The notes: generated by a model not told the origin, from the sequence alone. DNA of 64,000 nucleotides from Parerythrobacter lacustris (GCF_024626475.1 NZ_JANKHH010000003.1:372001-436000); one strand, 5' to 3'; shown: positions 32,711 through 43,262, numbered from the stretch's first letter. Numbers and translations are program-made.

Positions 32711-33324
32711 CACGCTTGCGGCTTTGCGTCAGGCAAGCGACCATAGAGAGGGCTTGCATCCGCCGACAGGAGGCTGCCGGGTAGCATACACGCCTCGCGC
32801 GCATCGGGCAGAAGTTCGAGGACTTCCCTGGCACCGGGATCGAACATGCAGGCGAGTTGCTTTGATCGGTTTCCGGCGATGATCCGGTTCGTACATGCCG
32901 AAACCGCAGCTTCGGGCGCGAGCGACCGGGCTTCGTCCTGCGGCATGCCATCGGCGGCGAAGTCTTGCACAAACCATTCGCCGTGCCCTCCGTGCATGCA
33001 CACAGTGACAGGATGCGCGCCGCCTTTCCTTGCCTGCGCCGCCACCAGCGCGAGCGACGGATAGCCGAGGCACTCGGCGCCCCACGCATAGGCCAGGGCG
33101 CGGGCGGTTGCGACGCCGATCCGTACCCCGGTGAAGCTGCCGGGTCCGCGCGATACGAGGATGCGCTGCGCCTTCCCCTTGCCTGGCAACCTCGCGATCA
33201 TCGGCACCAGCTGTTCGGCATGACCGCGGCCAAGCACGGCAAAGTCGCCCGCGATCAGAGCACCGTCCTCGAACAGCGCAACCGAACAGGCCTCCGTCGC
33301 GCAATCTATCGCGAGAGTGCGCAT
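32710..33324 (-). CDS. tsaB: tRNA threonylcarbamoyladenosine synthesis protein TsaB
   Basis: A 204-residue ASKHA-fold protein that partners TsaD and TsaE in making t6A37 in tRNAs. The N-terminal TLAIDCATEACSVALFEDG and the segment SRGPGSFTGVRIGVATARAL are diagnostic for TsaB (YeaZ). TsaB has no catalytic metal site itself. The gene is followed directly by rimI with a one-base overlap and preceded, after 71 bp, by a RutE-like gene on the same strand. Confidence 0.94.
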   Translation of the reverse strand: MRTLAIDCATEACSVALFEDGALIAGDFAVLGRGHAEQLVPMIARLPGKGKAQRILVSRGPGSFTGVRIGVATARALAYAWGAECLGYPSLALVAAQARKGGAHPVTVCMHGGHGEWFVQDFAADGMPQDEARSLAPEAAVSACTNRIIAGNRSKQLACMFDPGAREVLELLPDAREACMLPGSLLSADASPLYGRLPDAKPQA

Positions 33325-33395
33325 GTTAGCGAGTCCAGTCGGTCCGGCGCGGGGTCATGCACATTGCGATGGCACCGGCCACGCACGCTAGCAAG

Positions 33396-34004
33396 TCAGA
33401 CGATGCGGTTGAATCTGTCGAAATCGGGCCGCGGGCTGCGCTCGAAGATGCTCGACGGGTCGCCATAGCCGATCCCGCAGATGAAATTGCTGCGGTGACG
33501 CGGCTCATCGGCAAAGAACGCTTTGTCGACGGCAGCATTGTCGAAGCCCGACATCGGGCCGCAATCGAGGCCAAGCGCCCTTGCGGCAAGCATCAGGTAG
33601 GCACCCTGAAGGGAGGAATTGCGAAAGGCCCCCTCCTTGCGACCGCTTTCCTCGCCGTCAAACCAGCTCTTCGCGTCGGTATGCGGGAAAAGCCACGGCA
33701 ATTCTTCATGGAAATCGATGTCGTAGCCGACGATCGCGGTGACGGGGGCAGCCTTGATCTTGTCCTTGTTGCCGTCGGACGCGCAGTCGGCGAGCCTGGC
33801 CTTGGCTTCATCCGATTTGACCCAGACCAATCGCACCGGTTGCATGTTGGCCGAGGTCGGGGCCATTTTCAGCAAATCGTAGATCGCGCGGAGCTGTTCG
33901 TCGGAAACGTCCTTGTCGAGCCAGCCGTTGTAGCTGCGCGCTTCGTTGAACAACTGGTCGAGCGCCGCGTCCGACAGGACGTGGTCGTGAAACTGCTTGG
34001 TCAT
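33396..34004 (-). CDS. rutE: RutE/YdfG-associated nitroreductase-family protein (malonic semialdehyde reductase type)
   Basis: A 202-residue FMN-dependent reductase of the nitroreductase fold, HadB/RutE subfamily. Family blocks include [39 protein letters not shown] (FMN binding), [19 protein letters not shown] and [12 protein letters not shown]. RutE reduces 3-oxopropionate in pyrimidine breakdown, but no other rut gene is nearby, so the physiological substrate is uncertain. It lies 22 bp downstream of nfuA on the same strand. Confidence 0.9.
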   Translation of the reverse strand: MTKQFHDHVLSDAALDQLFNEARSYNGWLDKDVSDEQLRAIYDLLKMAPTSANMQPVRLVWVKSDEAKARLADCASDGNKDKIKAAPVTAIVGYDIDFHEELPWLFPHTDAKSWFDGEESGRKEGAFRNSSLQGAYLMLAARALGLDCGPMSGFDNAAVDKAFFADEPRHRSNFICGIGYGDPSSIFERSPRPDFDRFNRIV

Positions 34005-34026
34005 CTATGTCCCCGTGGATTGAAGT

Positions 34027-34605
34027 TCAGGCTGCGCGGACTTCAACGACCTCGGGGACGTAATGTTTCAAGAGCCCCTCGATCCCGTGCTTGAGCGTCG
34101 CGGTCGACGACGGGCAGCCGCTGCAGGCCCCTTGCAGGGTCAGGTAAACGATCCCGTCCTTGAACCCGCGATAGGCGATATCGCCGCCGTCTCCCGCCAC
34201 TGCAGGGCGGACGCGGGTTTCGAGCAGCTCGTTGATCTGTGCGACGATATCGGCGTCCTCCGGGTCTTCCTCGACCATCAGACTGTCTTCACCCGGAACC
34301 GAAATGCCCGCCGCAGTCCCGCCGAGGAATAGCGGTGCCTCGGACACGAAATGGTCGAGCAGGATCGAGACGACCTGCGGCTTGAGCGCAGACCAGTCCA
34401 CCCCAGGCGCGGCGGTGACGCTGACGAAGTCGCTGCCGAAGAAAACGTTTACCACCTCGCCGGTGTCGAACATGGCCTGTGCCAGCGGGCTCGCCTCGGC
34501 ATCTTCGGGGTTGGCAAATTCGCGCGTGCCCGAAGGCATGACTTGCTGTCCGGGCAGGAACTTGAGTGCAGCGGGGTTCGGGGTGGTTTCGGTCTCGATG
34601 AACAT
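34027..34605 (-). CDS. nfuA: NfuA-type iron-sulfur cluster carrier (NifU family)
   Basis: A 192-residue scaffold/carrier of iron-sulfur clusters. The N-terminal Nfu_N domain begins MFIETETTPNPAALKFLPGQ; the C-terminal NifU domain carries the cluster-binding Cys161-x-x-Cys164 in LQGACSGCPSS. ATG 34605 is chosen because the family begins exactly there, although the frame is open to 34644. It heads the leftward series nfuA-rutE-tsaB-rimI. It is divergent from the M16 protease gene. Confidence 0.95.
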   Translation of the reverse strand: MFIETETTPNPAALKFLPGQQVMPSGTREFANPEDAEASPLAQAMFDTGEVVNVFFGSDFVSVTAAPGVDWSALKPQVVSILLDHFVSEAPLFLGGTAAGISVPGEDSLMVEEDPEDADIVAQINELLETRVRPAVAGDGGDIAYRGFKDGIVYLTLQGACSGCPSSTATLKHGIEGLLKHYVPEVVEVRAA

Positions 34606-34701
34606 GCAGTCTATGTAGGGGGCGGGTGGCCTTGCAGCAAGCAAGCAAAACCAGCGCCCTATTCACTACTCCTTCAGACCCCGCTGCCCTATATGCCCGG
34701 C

Positions 34702-37647
34702 ATGACTCGTTTTCCGCGTGCCGTGTGGCACTTCGCATTCGCTCTCCCGCTTGCCCTGCTTGCACCCCAGCTTTCCGCGCAGGAAGCTGCGCCGCTGCCC
34801 GAACCGCAATCGCTCCAGACCGATGGCGAGACGCCGTGGATCTACCAAGGCAGCGACGTCCCGCAGGACAAGGAGTGGTTGTGGGGCGAGATGGACAACG
34901 GGCTACGCTATGCCGTGCGCGACAACGGCGTGCCTCCCGGGCAGGTTTCGATTCGCATCCGGATCGATGCGGGTTCGCTGCACGAGGAGGATGCCGAGCG
35001 TGGCTTCGCCCACCTGATGGAGCACCTCAGCTTTCGCGAAAGCAAGTTTCTGAAGCCCGGCGAAGCGATCCCGACCTGGCAGCGGCTCGGCGCAACCTTT
35101 GGCAGCGACACCAATGCGGAGACCAGCCCGACCCATACCGTCTACAAGCTCGACCTTCCGGGCGCGACTCCCGCCGGTCTGGAAGAGAGTTTCAGGCTAC
35201 TTTCAGGCATGATGCGCGAGCCCGTCCTCAACGATCCCAATCTGGCGGCCGAAGTCCCCATCGTGCTGGCCGAAAAGCGCGAACGCGGCGGCGCAGCGCT
35301 GCGTGTGGCGGAGAAATCCCGCCAGACGCTCTTCGCGGGCCAGCGGCTGGCCGACCGGCTGCCGATCGGGACCGAGGAAACGCTGCTCGGCGCGACCCCG
35401 CAGGCACTCCAGGCATTCCACGATCGCTGGTACCGACCCGAAAATACCGTGATCGTCGTCGCAGGCGATGCCGATCCGAAGGTTTTTGCCGCTCTGATCG
35501 AACGCTATTTCAGCGACTGGCAAGGCAAGGGCGCCCGCACTCAAGCCCCCGATTTCGGCGATCCGGTCGCCCCTGAGGGGGCCGACGCAGCCAACCCTAT
35601 CGGCGAGGTCGCGGTGCTGGTCGAACCCGATCTGCCGCGCACCATGACCTACGCCATCATGCGTCCGTGGCGCCCGGTGCAAGATACCATCATCTACAAC
35701 GAAGGTCTGCTCCTCGACGCACTGTCGCAGGCGGTAATCAATCGTCGGCTGGAATCGCGCGCCCGCATGGGTGGCTCGTTCCTCTATGCGCAGGTCCAGC
35801 AGGACGATATCAGTCGCTCGACCGATGCGACATTCGTGTCCTTTGCGCCGCTCGATGAAGACTGGAAGACCGCGCTCGCAGATGTGCGTGGGGTAATTGC
35901 CGACGCCGTCGCCAATCCACCGACGCAGGAAGAAATCGACCGGGAAGCGGACGAATTCAACGGCATCTTCGAAAGCCAGGTCGAACAGGCAAGCGTGCTT
36001 GCCGGTTCGCGGCTGGCAGATGATGTGGTCAACGCAGTCGACATCCGCGAGACGGTTGCCGCGCCGGATACGGTGCTCAAGGTGTTCCGCGGAATGCGCG
36101 CGAAGCTGACGCCGGATACAGTGCTCGAGCGGACGCGGGCGTTGTTCGCCGGCGATGTCATTCGCGCGACCTATGTGACGCCGTCCATCGGGGAGGCCGA
36201 TGCGGCAGCGCTCAGGCTTGCCATGCAACAGACGGTAGAGGCGGATTCGAGTGCGCGGCTTGCCGGGGCGCCGATCTCGTTCGATACCCTCCCGCCGATC
36301 GGCGAGCCGGGCCGGATCGTGAGCCGCGGTCCGATCGGACTCCACGAGATCGAACAGATCGATTTTGCCAATGGTGCGCGCGCGCTGTTGTGGCAGACCG
36401 ATTCCGAACCGGGCCGCGTGGTGGTAAAGCTTCGCTTCGGGTCGGGTTATCGTGCATTCGGAGCCGACGATGCCGCCTATATCGCGCTGGGCGAGCAGGC
36501 ACTGGTCAGCTCTGGCCTCGGTGAATTGGGGCAGGAAGAGCTCGACCGGATCAGCACCGGGCGCCGGATGGGCTTCGATTTCGGGATAGATGACGCGGTG
36601 TTCACCTTCTCTGCGCAGACGCGCGGGCAGGATCTGGCCGATCAACTCTATCTGTTCGCGGGCAAGCTGGCGATGCCGCGGTGGGACACCAACCCGCTGC
36701 TTCGCGCCAAGGCGGCGCTGCGCCTGACCTTCGAGAGCCAGGAAACCAGCCCCGGCGGGGTTCTCGGGCGCGATCTCGAATTTTATCTGAACGACCGCGA
36801 CGGGCGCTTTGCCAGCCCTTCGCTCGCGCAGATCGAGGCTGCCACGCCCGATGGCTTCCGCAAGCTGTGGGAACCCCTGCTCCAGCAGGGTGAGGTCGAA
36901 ATCCTGGTGTTTGGCGATTTCAATACCGCCGAGGCGGTCGATGCACTGACGCAGACCATCGGGGCCTTGCCGCCGCGCAAACCGATCCCGGTACAAGCCG
37001 CGAACAGGATTCCCGGTTTCCCGCAGGACACCTCGCAGCCGATCGTGCTCACCCATCGCGGTGACGACAACCAGGCGGCAGCTGTGGTGGCGTGGCAATC
37101 GGGTGGCGGCTTCGAACTGGTGCGGGAATCTCGCCAGCTCGAGATCCTCACCAGCCTGTTCAACAACCGGTTGATCGATGCGATGCGCGAACGGGCTGGC
37201 GCAAGCTACGCGCCGCAGGTCAGTTCGAAATGGCCGACCGATCTGGCTTCCGGCGGATCGATCAGCGCCATTGCGCAGCTAGAGCCGGAAGATGTCCCGG
37301 TGTTCTTCGACGCGGCGCAGGCGATCGCTCGCGACCTTGCAACGGGTTTCGTTTCGCAGGACGATCTGGACCGGGTGACCGAGCCGCTCAACCAGGCCAT
37401 CCGCCGGGCTTCGACGGGCAACACCTTCTGGCTGTACCAGCTCGAAGGGGCGACGCGGGACCCGCGCCGGATCGGTGCGGTCCGGACGCTGCTGGTCGAC
37501 TACACGCAGACGACCCCGCAGGCGATGCAGGCACTTGCGGCAAAGTATTTCGGTGACGGCGGGGGACTGCGGATGGCGGTTATCCCGCAAGGTCAGGTAC
37601 TGGCGGAATCGGCTCCCGAGCGGGTCGAGACCCTGATCGGGAGATAA
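34702..37647 (+). CDS. Exported M16-family zinc metallopeptidase (two-repeat)
   Basis: A 981-residue protein with a signal peptide (about residues 1-27, ending LSAQ) and two M16 peptidase halves. The inverted zinc motif is His104-Leu-Met-Glu107-His108 ([13 protein letters not shown]), and the distal Glu lies in [11 protein letters not shown]. The second half, from about residue 540, is the inactive partner ([19 protein letters not shown]). The whole thing matches periplasmic pitrilysin/PqqL-like proteases that degrade peptides. ATG 34702 or 34693 (MPGMTRF) are both possible. The gene stands alone, divergent from nfuA. Confidence 0.92.
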   Translation: MTRFPRAVWHFAFALPLALLAPQLSAQEAAPLPEPQSLQTDGETPWIYQGSDVPQDKEWLWGEMDNGLRYAVRDNGVPPGQVSIRIRIDAGSLHEEDAERGFAHLMEHLSFRESKFLKPGEAIPTWQRLGATFGSDTNAETSPTHTVYKLDLPGATPAGLEESFRLLSGMMREPVLNDPNLAAEVPIVLAEKRERGGAALRVAEKSRQTLFAGQRLADRLPIGTEETLLGATPQALQAFHDRWYRPENTVIVVAGDADPKVFAALIERYFSDWQGKGARTQAPDFGDPVAPEGADAANPIGEVAVLVEPDLPRTMTYAIMRPWRPVQDTIIYNEGLLLDALSQAVINRRLESRARMGGSFLYAQVQQDDISRSTDATFVSFAPLDEDWKTALADVRGVIADAVANPPTQEEIDREADEFNGIFESQVEQASVLAGSRLADDVVNAVDIRETVAAPDTVLKVFRGMRAKLTPDTVLERTRALFAGDVIRATYVTPSIGEADAAALRLAMQQTVEADSSARLAGAPISFDTLPPIGEPGRIVSRGPIGLHEIEQIDFANGARALLWQTDSEPGRVVVKLRFGSGYRAFGADDAAYIALGEQALVSSGLGELGQEELDRISTGRRMGFDFGIDDAVFTFSAQTRGQDLADQLYLFAGKLAMPRWDTNPLLRAKAALRLTFESQETSPGGVLGRDLEFYLNDRDGRFASPSLAQIEAATPDGFRKLWEPLLQQGEVEILVFGDFNTAEAVDALTQTIGALPPRKPIPVQAANRIPGFPQDTSQPIVLTHRGDDNQAAAVVAWQSGGGFELVRESRQLEILTSLFNNRLIDAMRERAGASYAPQVSSKWPTDLASGGSISAIAQLEPEDVPVFFDAAQAIARDLATGFVSQDDLDRVTEPLNQAIRRASTGNTFWLYQLEGATRDPRRIGAVRTLLVDYTQTTPQAMQALAAKYFGDGGGLRMAVIPQGQVLAESAPERVETLIGR

Positions 37648-37769
37648 AGCCCCCGCTAGTCAGCCTTGGTGTGGGTGAAACAAAGCTGTCCTTGCGCTCG
37701 AATGGTCTTTGCTCTTCTAGTTTGCTGCGCCTATTCGCGCGCAGTACAGGTTTGAAGGCGACAAGAGAC

Positions 37770-39143
37770 GTGGCACAGAATTGGCATCCCGACAGCTGGA
37801 AAGCGCACGAGGCACGGCACCTGCCGGTCTATGACGATGCGGTCGAGCTCGCTGCCGCCGAAGCCACGCTGTCGGCCTATCCGCCGCTGGTGTTCGCAGG
37901 CGAGGCGCGCGCGCTGAAGGCGGACCTCGCCGAGGTCGCACAGGGCAAGGGTTTCCTCCTGCAAGGCGGCGATTGCGCCGAAAGCTTCGCCGAATTCCAC
38001 CCGAACAACATCCGCGACACCTTCCGCGTGCTGCTCCAGATGGCGGTGGTGATGACCTTTGCCGGCAAGATGCCGGTCGTCAAAGTCGGGCGGATGGCGG
38101 GTCAGTTCGCCAAGCCGCGCAGCTCGGACACCGAGACGCAGGATGGCGTGACGCTGCCGAGCTATTTCGGCGATAACGTCAACGGGATCGAATTCGACCC
38201 TGCCACCCGCCGCAACGATCCGCAGCGCATGGTGCGCGCCTTTTCGCAGGCGGCCGCCACGCTCAACCTTCTGCGCGCCTTTGCCGGCGGCGGTTACGCC
38301 AACCTGCGGCAGGTCCATCAGTGGACGCTCGACTTCATGGGTCGCAGCCCGTGGGCCGATAAATTCGCCGAAACCGCCGACCGGATCGGCGAAGCGCTCG
38401 ACTTCATGGAAGCCTGCGGGGTCGATCCGGGCACCGTGCCGCAACTGCAGGGCACCAGCTTCTACACCAGCCACGAAGCCTTGTTGCTGCCCTACGAACA
38501 GGCGATGACCCGGCGCGACAGCCTGACCGGCGACTGGTACGATTGCTCCGCCCACATGGTGTGGATCGGTGACCGCACCCGGTTCGAAGGCAGCGCGCAT
38601 ATCGAATTCGCGCGCGGCATCGGCAATCCGCTGGGCATGAAATGCGGCCCGAGCCTCGAGCCCGATGCGCTGCTCAACCTGCTCGACACACTCAACCCGG
38701 GCCGCGAGCCGGGGCGGATTACCCTCATCAGCCGCTATGGCCATGACAAGGTAGAGGCCGGGCTGCCGAAACTGGTGCGCGCGGTGAAGCGCGAAGGCCA
38801 TCCGGTGGTGTGGAGCTGTGACCCGATGCACGGCAATGTCATCAAGTCCGACAGCGGCTACAAGACCCGCCCGTTCGACCGCATCCTGAGCGAAGTGAAG
38901 GGCTTCTTCGCGGTGCACCGCGCCGAGGGGACGCATGCCGGCGGCGTGCATATCGAGATGACCGGGCAGGATGTGACCGAATGCGTCGGCGGGGCGGTGG
39001 CGATCACCGATGCCGCGCTGGGCGACCGCTATCACACCCATTGCGATCCGCGGCTCAATGCGGCGCAATCGCTCGAACTGGCGTTCCTGATCGCCGAACA
39101 GCTCCGCGCCGAAACCGCCGAACGGCAGGCCGCCGCCGCCTGA
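37770..39143 (+). CDS. aroG: Class II 3-deoxy-7-phosphoheptulonate (DAHP) synthase
   Basis: A 457-residue plant-type (class II) DAHP synthase that joins phosphoenolpyruvate and erythrose-4-phosphate in the first step of aromatic amino-acid synthesis. Family blocks: [84 protein letters not shown] and [16 protein letters not shown]. The start is most likely GTG 37770 ([20 protein letters not shown]); the upstream open frame to 37671 lacks homology. Type II enzymes are often allosterically controlled; the N-terminal extension of the mycobacterial regulatory form is not obvious here. Confidence 0.94.
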   Translation: MAQNWHPDSWKAHEARHLPVYDDAVELAAAEATLSAYPPLVFAGEARALKADLAEVAQGKGFLLQGGDCAESFAEFHPNNIRDTFRVLLQMAVVMTFAGKMPVVKVGRMAGQFAKPRSSDTETQDGVTLPSYFGDNVNGIEFDPATRRNDPQRMVRAFSQAAATLNLLRAFAGGGYANLRQVHQWTLDFMGRSPWADKFAETADRIGEALDFMEACGVDPGTVPQLQGTSFYTSHEALLLPYEQAMTRRDSLTGDWYDCSAHMVWIGDRTRFEGSAHIEFARGIGNPLGMKCGPSLEPDALLNLLDTLNPGREPGRITLISRYGHDKVEAGLPKLVRAVKREGHPVVWSCDPMHGNVIKSDSGYKTRPFDRILSEVKGFFAVHRAEGTHAGGVHIEMTGQDVTECVGGAVAITDAALGDRYHTHCDPRLNAAQSLELAFLIAEQLRAETAERQAAAA

Positions 39144-39200
39144 ACTGACCGCACACCGGAACAAGTTGCCGGGGGCAAGACTTTCAATCGCAACGCTTAT

Positions 39201-39216
39201 GCGCCATATCTGGCGC
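39201..39216. promoter_or_regulatory. Palindrome between aroG and egtB
   Basis: GCGCCA-TATC-TGGCGC, perfect six-base arms, 24 bp before the egtB start. It could be an operator or a weak hairpin; no U-tract follows. Confidence 0.3.
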
Positions 39217-39239
39217 GCAGGCCGACACAGGAGAAAGCC

Positions 39240-40559
39240 TTGCCCCAAGCTGCCGCCATTCCCCAGACTACGGCAGGCGACCTTGCCAGGCGTTACCGCC
39301 AGACCCGGGCACTGAGCCTAGCTCTGGTCGCTCCGCTGAGCGAGGCGGACGCGACGATCCAGTCGATGGAAGACGCCTCGCCCGCCAAATGGCACATCGG
39401 TCATACGACCTGGTTTTTCGAGACCTTCTTGTTGCGCGATCATCTGCCCGGATACAGGTTGCATGACGATCGCTGGCCGTTCGTGTTCAATTCCTATTAC
39501 GAGGCGGAAGGCGAGCGCATTCCCCGGTTTGCGCGCGGAATGCTGTCGCGGCCGACGGTTGCCCAGATCGTCGAATGGCGCGAGGCGGTGGATGCGGCGA
39601 TGGAGCCGCTACTTGCGCGTGAGGACCTCGTACCGCTGATCGAGCTGGGGATTGCGCACGAGCAGCAGCACCAGGAGCTGTTGCTGACCGATGTCAAGCA
39701 CGCGCTGTTCCAGAACCCGCTGGGGCCGGAGATGTGGCCCCTTGGAGACGCTCGGACTGCGTCCTCGCTTCTCAGGGTGAGCGGGAAGAAGAGTGCCTCC
39801 ATTCCCGCTCATCTTGAGGAGGCGGCGAAGCCGCAGGCTGAGAACCCGTCTCGAAGGACAGGCTGGCACACCCACCCCGGCGGTATCGCGCTGATTGGTC
39901 ACGACGGGTCCGGCTTCGCCTACGACAACGAAGGCCCGCAGCACCGCGTACTGCTCGAACCTTTCGCGCTGGCGGACCGGCTGGTGACCAATGCCGAGTG
40001 GCAGGACTTCATCGATGACGGCGGCTACGCCGACCCGCGTCACTGGCTGAGCGATGGCTGGGCATGGGTTCAGGCCGAAGGGGTACTTGCACCCCTCTAT
40101 TGGCACGAGGGCGATCAGTTCACCCATTGCGGCTGGCAGGCGCGCGATCCCGACGCGCCCGTGACGCATATCTCCGCCTACGAAGCGGAGGCCTATGCCA
40201 GCTGGAGCGGTAACCGTTTGCCGACCGAATTCGAATGGGAAGCCGTGGCGCACAATTTCGACCCCTCATGCGGCAACCAGCTGGACGAGGCTTCGCCACC
40301 GATGCCTGTCGGCGGCGGCGAACTGTTCGGCGATTGCTGGCAGTTTACCCGCTCGGCCTATCTGCCCTATCCGCGGTTCAAACCTGCCGGGGGGGCGGTC
40401 GGCGAATACAATGGCAAATTCATGAGCGGGCAGGTTGTGCTGCGCGGAGCAAGCTGTGCCACGGTTCGCGGCCATTCGCGTGCCAGCTATCGCAATTTTT
40501 TCTACCCCCATCAGCGCTGGCAATTCACCGGCCTACGGCTGGCGAGGGATATCGCATGA
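39240..40559 (+). CDS. egtB: Ergothioneine biosynthesis sulfoxide synthase EgtB
   Basis: A 439-residue non-heme iron enzyme that joins oxidised trimethylhistidine to a thiol donor. The N-terminal DinB-like domain carries the iron ligands His55 (HIGHTTWFFETF), His140 and His144 (AHEQQHQELLL). The C-terminal FGE-sulfatase-like domain has NRLPTEFEWEAVA and RGASCATVRGHSRASYRNFF. The start is TTG 39240, well supported by AGGAG six bases upstream. Residues 170-208 look like an in-frame insertion encoded by a hairpin-bearing segment (39747-39863). The stop overlaps egtD as ATGA. Confidence 0.94.
   Translation: MPQAAAIPQTTAGDLARRYRQTRALSLALVAPLSEADATIQSMEDASPAKWHIGHTTWFFETFLLRDHLPGYRLHDDRWPFVFNSYYEAEGERIPRFARGMLSRPTVAQIVEWREAVDAAMEPLLAREDLVPLIELGIAHEQQHQELLLTDVKHALFQNPLGPEMWPLGDARTASSLLRVSGKKSASIPAHLEEAAKPQAENPSRRTGWHTHPGGIALIGHDGSGFAYDNEGPQHRVLLEPFALADRLVTNAEWQDFIDDGGYADPRHWLSDGWAWVQAEGVLAPLYWHEGDQFTHCGWQARDPDAPVTHISAYEAEAYASWSGNRLPTEFEWEAVAHNFDPSCGNQLDEASPPMPVGGGELFGDCWQFTRSAYLPYPRFKPAGGAVGEYNGKFMSGQVVLRGASCATVRGHSRASYRNFFYPHQRWQFTGLRLARDIA
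39747..39863 (+). repeat. Candidate in-frame palindromic element inside egtB
   Basis: A 117-bp (39-codon) segment that splits the PLG and WHTHPGG parts of EgtB. It contains a 17-bp stem, CTCAGGGTGAGCGGGAA (39771-39787) with TTCCCGCTCATCTTGAG (39802-39818), all 17 positions pairing if two G-U pairs are counted, and a second small hairpin GCGGC-GAA-GCCGC. The encoded residues are low-complexity and polar. The sequence resembles the dispersed palindromic repeats of sphingomonad genomes. Exact ends are inferred from where normal EgtB sequence resumes. Confidence 0.6.
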
Positions 40560-41542
40560 CGACGAACAAGGGCCTCGCGCTGGTCGATCTCGACGAGGAC
40601 GGCGTCGACCGCGCCTTTCGTGCCGATGTGCTCGAAGGCTTGGCGCAAGCGCAGAAAGCGGTGCCGGCGCGCTGGCTCTACGACGATGCAGGATCGCAGC
40701 TGTTCGAGGATATCACCCAGCTGAAAGAATATTATCCGACCCGCGCGGAGACCGAAATTCTCACCGACCGGGGCAGCGAATTCGCCGATGCGATCGGGCC
40801 GGGCCGGGCGGTGGTCGAATTCGGCAGCGGCTCTTCGGTCAAGACGCCGTTGCTGCTGCGATGCATCGAGCCCGCGGCCTATGTCCCGCTCGATATCGCG
40901 GGCGATTTCCTGCGCGCCGCGGCGGCGGATCTATCCGCCAAATTCCCCGGTCTGCCAGTCCATCCGGTCGAGGCGGATTTCGTGCGTCGGGTCGAATTGC
41001 CCGGCGAAGTGGCGGACATGCCCAAGCTCGGCTTCTTCCCCGGCTCGACCATCGGCAACATGGTTCCGCGCACGGCGGTCGATCTTCTGCGCACCATGCG
41101 CGAAACGCTGGGCGAAGGCTCGAAGCTGCTGATCGGGATGGACCTGATCAAGAGCCGCAAGGTGCTCAAAGCGGCCTATGATGACGCGAAGGGGGTGACG
41201 GCGGAATTCAACCGCAACCTCGCGCGCCGGATCAACCGCGAACTCGGCGGCACGATACCGGTCGATGCCCTGCGGCACGAGGCGCGCTGGAGCGACGATC
41301 TGGCGCGAATCGAGATGCATCTCGTGGCCGATGACGATATGGAGTTCGAAGTCGCCGGCCGCCGCTTCGCATTGGCCAGTGGCGAGAGCATCCACACCGA
41401 AAACAGTCACAAGTTCAGCCGCCGGTCGGGCAATACTCTGCTGCTGGCAGGCGGGTGGACCCCGGTGCGGCGCTGGCTCGATCGCAAGGAGCGCTTCTCG
41501 CTGATCCTGGCCGAGGCGACAATTCCGCGCACCGCACCCTGA
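40556..41542 (+). CDS. egtD: L-histidine N(alpha)-methyltransferase EgtD
   Basis: A 328-residue SAM-dependent enzyme that trimethylates histidine to hercynine, the first step of ergothioneine synthesis. Family blocks: LYDDAGSQLFEDITQLKEYY, TRAETEILTDRG, VVEFGSGSSVKTPLLL (SAM loop), FFPGSTIGNM and the substrate-binding tail ESIHTENSHKFS. It overlaps egtB by 4 bp. No egtA, egtC or egtE lies here, so the pathway either uses cysteine or gamma-glutamylcysteine with partners elsewhere. The product protects cells against oxidative stress. Confidence 0.96.
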   Translation: MTTNKGLALVDLDEDGVDRAFRADVLEGLAQAQKAVPARWLYDDAGSQLFEDITQLKEYYPTRAETEILTDRGSEFADAIGPGRAVVEFGSGSSVKTPLLLRCIEPAAYVPLDIAGDFLRAAAADLSAKFPGLPVHPVEADFVRRVELPGEVADMPKLGFFPGSTIGNMVPRTAVDLLRTMRETLGEGSKLLIGMDLIKSRKVLKAAYDDAKGVTAEFNRNLARRINRELGGTIPVDALRHEARWSDDLARIEMHLVADDDMEFEVAGRRFALASGESIHTENSHKFSRRSGNTLLLAGGWTPVRRWLDRKERFSLILAEATIPRTAP

Positions 41543-41577
41543 AGCCAGTCATTTACGGTCAATCCGGCGATCCCTAT

Positions 41578-42267
41578 ATGGGGGCCATGGACGTCTCCGA
41601 AATCTGGCAGGCCGTGGCCGATGTGATTGGACTGGTGCCGCAATCTGGCCTGCTGATCGCGACTGTTGTTGCGGTCCTCGCGGGCTGGGCGGGATCGGTG
41701 ATGGTCGGGCGCGACATTCCCATGGGGCGCCTGGTGCGCGGCACCAGCACGCTGGCGCTCGGCGGGATACTGATCCTGGTCGTGCTGCAGGTCTCGCGGT
41801 TCGACAGCCAGTTCGAACTCGCGTTGCCGCAGGCGGGGTTGCCCGAGCAGGTAGTCGAGGGCGGTGAGACCCGCATCCCGCTGGCGCGCGACGGCCACTT
41901 CTGGCTCAAGGCCGAGGTCAACGGCGAATCGGTGAATTTCATGATCGATACAGGCGCGACGCTGACGGCCATTTCATCAGGGACGATGGATCGCGCCGGG
42001 ATCGAAAAGTCGTTCGGCCGTGTGCCGATGCGGCTGAGCACCGCCAACGGCACTGTCGCTGCCGATGTGGTGACGATCGACGAGTTGCGCTTCGGCAATG
42101 TGGCTGCGCGCGGGCTCGACGCGGTGACGGCCGAGGGGTTCGGCGAAACCAATGTGATCGGCATGAACCTGCTCTCCCGCCTCAAGAGCTGGCGGGTGGA
42201 GGACAACACGATGATCCTGGTGCCGAACAACCCGCAACCGGTGGCCGAGGGTTCGGGCGAATATTAA
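41578..42267 (+). CDS. Retropepsin-like aspartic protease, membrane-anchored
   Basis: A 229-residue protein with two hydrophobic helices in the first 75 residues and a C-terminal retropepsin-like domain. The catalytic motif is VNFMIDTGATLTAISSGTM (Asp-Thr-Gly), followed by VVTIDELRFGNVAARGLDAV and NVIGMNLLSRLKSWRVEDN, which fits the TIGR02281 clan-AA group common in alphaproteobacteria. It probably works as a homodimer with the protease domain facing the periplasm. ATG 41578 or 41587 (MDVSEIWQ) are both possible. It follows egtD by 35 bp. Confidence 0.9.
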   Translation: MGAMDVSEIWQAVADVIGLVPQSGLLIATVVAVLAGWAGSVMVGRDIPMGRLVRGTSTLALGGILILVVLQVSRFDSQFELALPQAGLPEQVVEGGETRIPLARDGHFWLKAEVNGESVNFMIDTGATLTAISSGTMDRAGIEKSFGRVPMRLSTANGTVAADVVTIDELRFGNVAARGLDAVTAEGFGETNVIGMNLLSRLKSWRVEDNTMILVPNNPQPVAEGSGEY

Positions 42268-42309
42268 CCCGCTTGCCGCCCGGCGCGGGGTGAGGCATCA
42301 CGCACAGCC

Positions 42310-43236
42310 ATGACCCATCGTGCCCGTTTTGCCCGCATCGCCCTTGCCCTTTCGGTACTGAGCGTGATCTGGTTCGCCATTGCCATGTTCGGCGCCATGG
42401 CCGGACTGTGGAAGCCGCTGACCGGCTTTGCCGATCTCACAATGAGCGCGATGCGGCCGATTGCGCCGCCCGATGTGCCTTTGCCGATGCTGCCGACAAT
42501 CCTGATCGCGATCGCTCTGGTCGCGCTGGTCGCAACGCTGGCGAAGGCTCCGCGCAAGGGCTGGTTCGCCGCGCTGCTGGCGCTGGCCATTCCGCTCGCG
42601 ATTTTCGCCGGCCTGCTCGCGCTGCGCAATCAGGCGCAGAGCGTGCCCTTCATCCACGATGTCGCCACCGATACGCAGGATCCGCCGCAATTCTCCGCCG
42701 CGATGATGAAGGCGCGCGACGAAGATGGAGCGAAGAACAAGCTCCACCCGTTCGACGTGCCGCTCGACACGCTGGAGGAATGGCAGGGTCAGGATTCGGT
42801 GAAAGGCAAGACGCTCGCCCAGCTGATCGAGACGGGTTATCCCGATCTCGACCTTTCGACGCTGTATGTCGCGGAACCGGTCGACGAGGTGGTCGCAGTG
42901 ATCGAGGATGCGATGGAAATGCGCGGCTATCGGGGGATCGCGGCCGACTCCAAGACCGGCATCATCGAGGGGACCGACAAGGTGTTCTGGTACGGGTTTC
43001 TCGACGATGTGGTTGCTCGCGTCCGCCCCGCACCGGGCGGCGAGGGTTCGGTGGTCGATTTCCGCTCTGCCTCGCGCGTCGGGTTGAGCGACCTCGGCGT
43101 CAACGCCAAGCGCGTGGCCGACCTGCGGCAGGCGACCCTCGATCGGCTCACCGCGCGCACCCCGGTCGGCGATGGGCCTGCGATCATGGTCGAGGAGGCT
43201 ACGAGTGAGGCGTCGGAGGCGAACGCCAAAGATTAG
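42310..43236 (+). CDS. DUF1499-family membrane protein
   Basis: A 308-residue protein with three hydrophobic segments in the first 105 residues and a C-terminal DUF1499 domain: FIHDVATDTQDPPQF, GTDKVFWYGFLDDVVARVRP and VVDFRSASRVGLSDLGVNAK. The family is of unknown function and common in alphaproteobacteria. It lies 42 bp after the aspartic protease gene and may be in the same transcript. The C-terminal tail is short and acidic. Confidence 0.87.
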   Translation: MTHRARFARIALALSVLSVIWFAIAMFGAMAGLWKPLTGFADLTMSAMRPIAPPDVPLPMLPTILIAIALVALVATLAKAPRKGWFAALLALAIPLAIFAGLLALRNQAQSVPFIHDVATDTQDPPQFSAAMMKARDEDGAKNKLHPFDVPLDTLEEWQGQDSVKGKTLAQLIETGYPDLDLSTLYVAEPVDEVVAVIEDAMEMRGYRGIAADSKTGIIEGTDKVFWYGFLDDVVARVRPAPGGEGSVVDFRSASRVGLSDLGVNAKRVADLRQATLDRLTARTPVGDGPAIMVEEATSEASEANAKD

Positions 43237-43262
43237 GCTGCGAACATCGCCTCGCTGCTGGA

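Noticed and set aside
33325..33395. Small ORF between tsaB and rutE encoding a short hydrophobic then basic peptide
   Set aside because: About 22 codons, no ATG with a ribosome site at a useful distance, and no promoter. Chance is sufficient.
35203..37098. 631-codon leftward open frame across the M16 protease gene
   Set aside because: Antisense shadow of a GC-rich gene; no domain pattern, no ribosome site, and the M16 frame is clearly coding.
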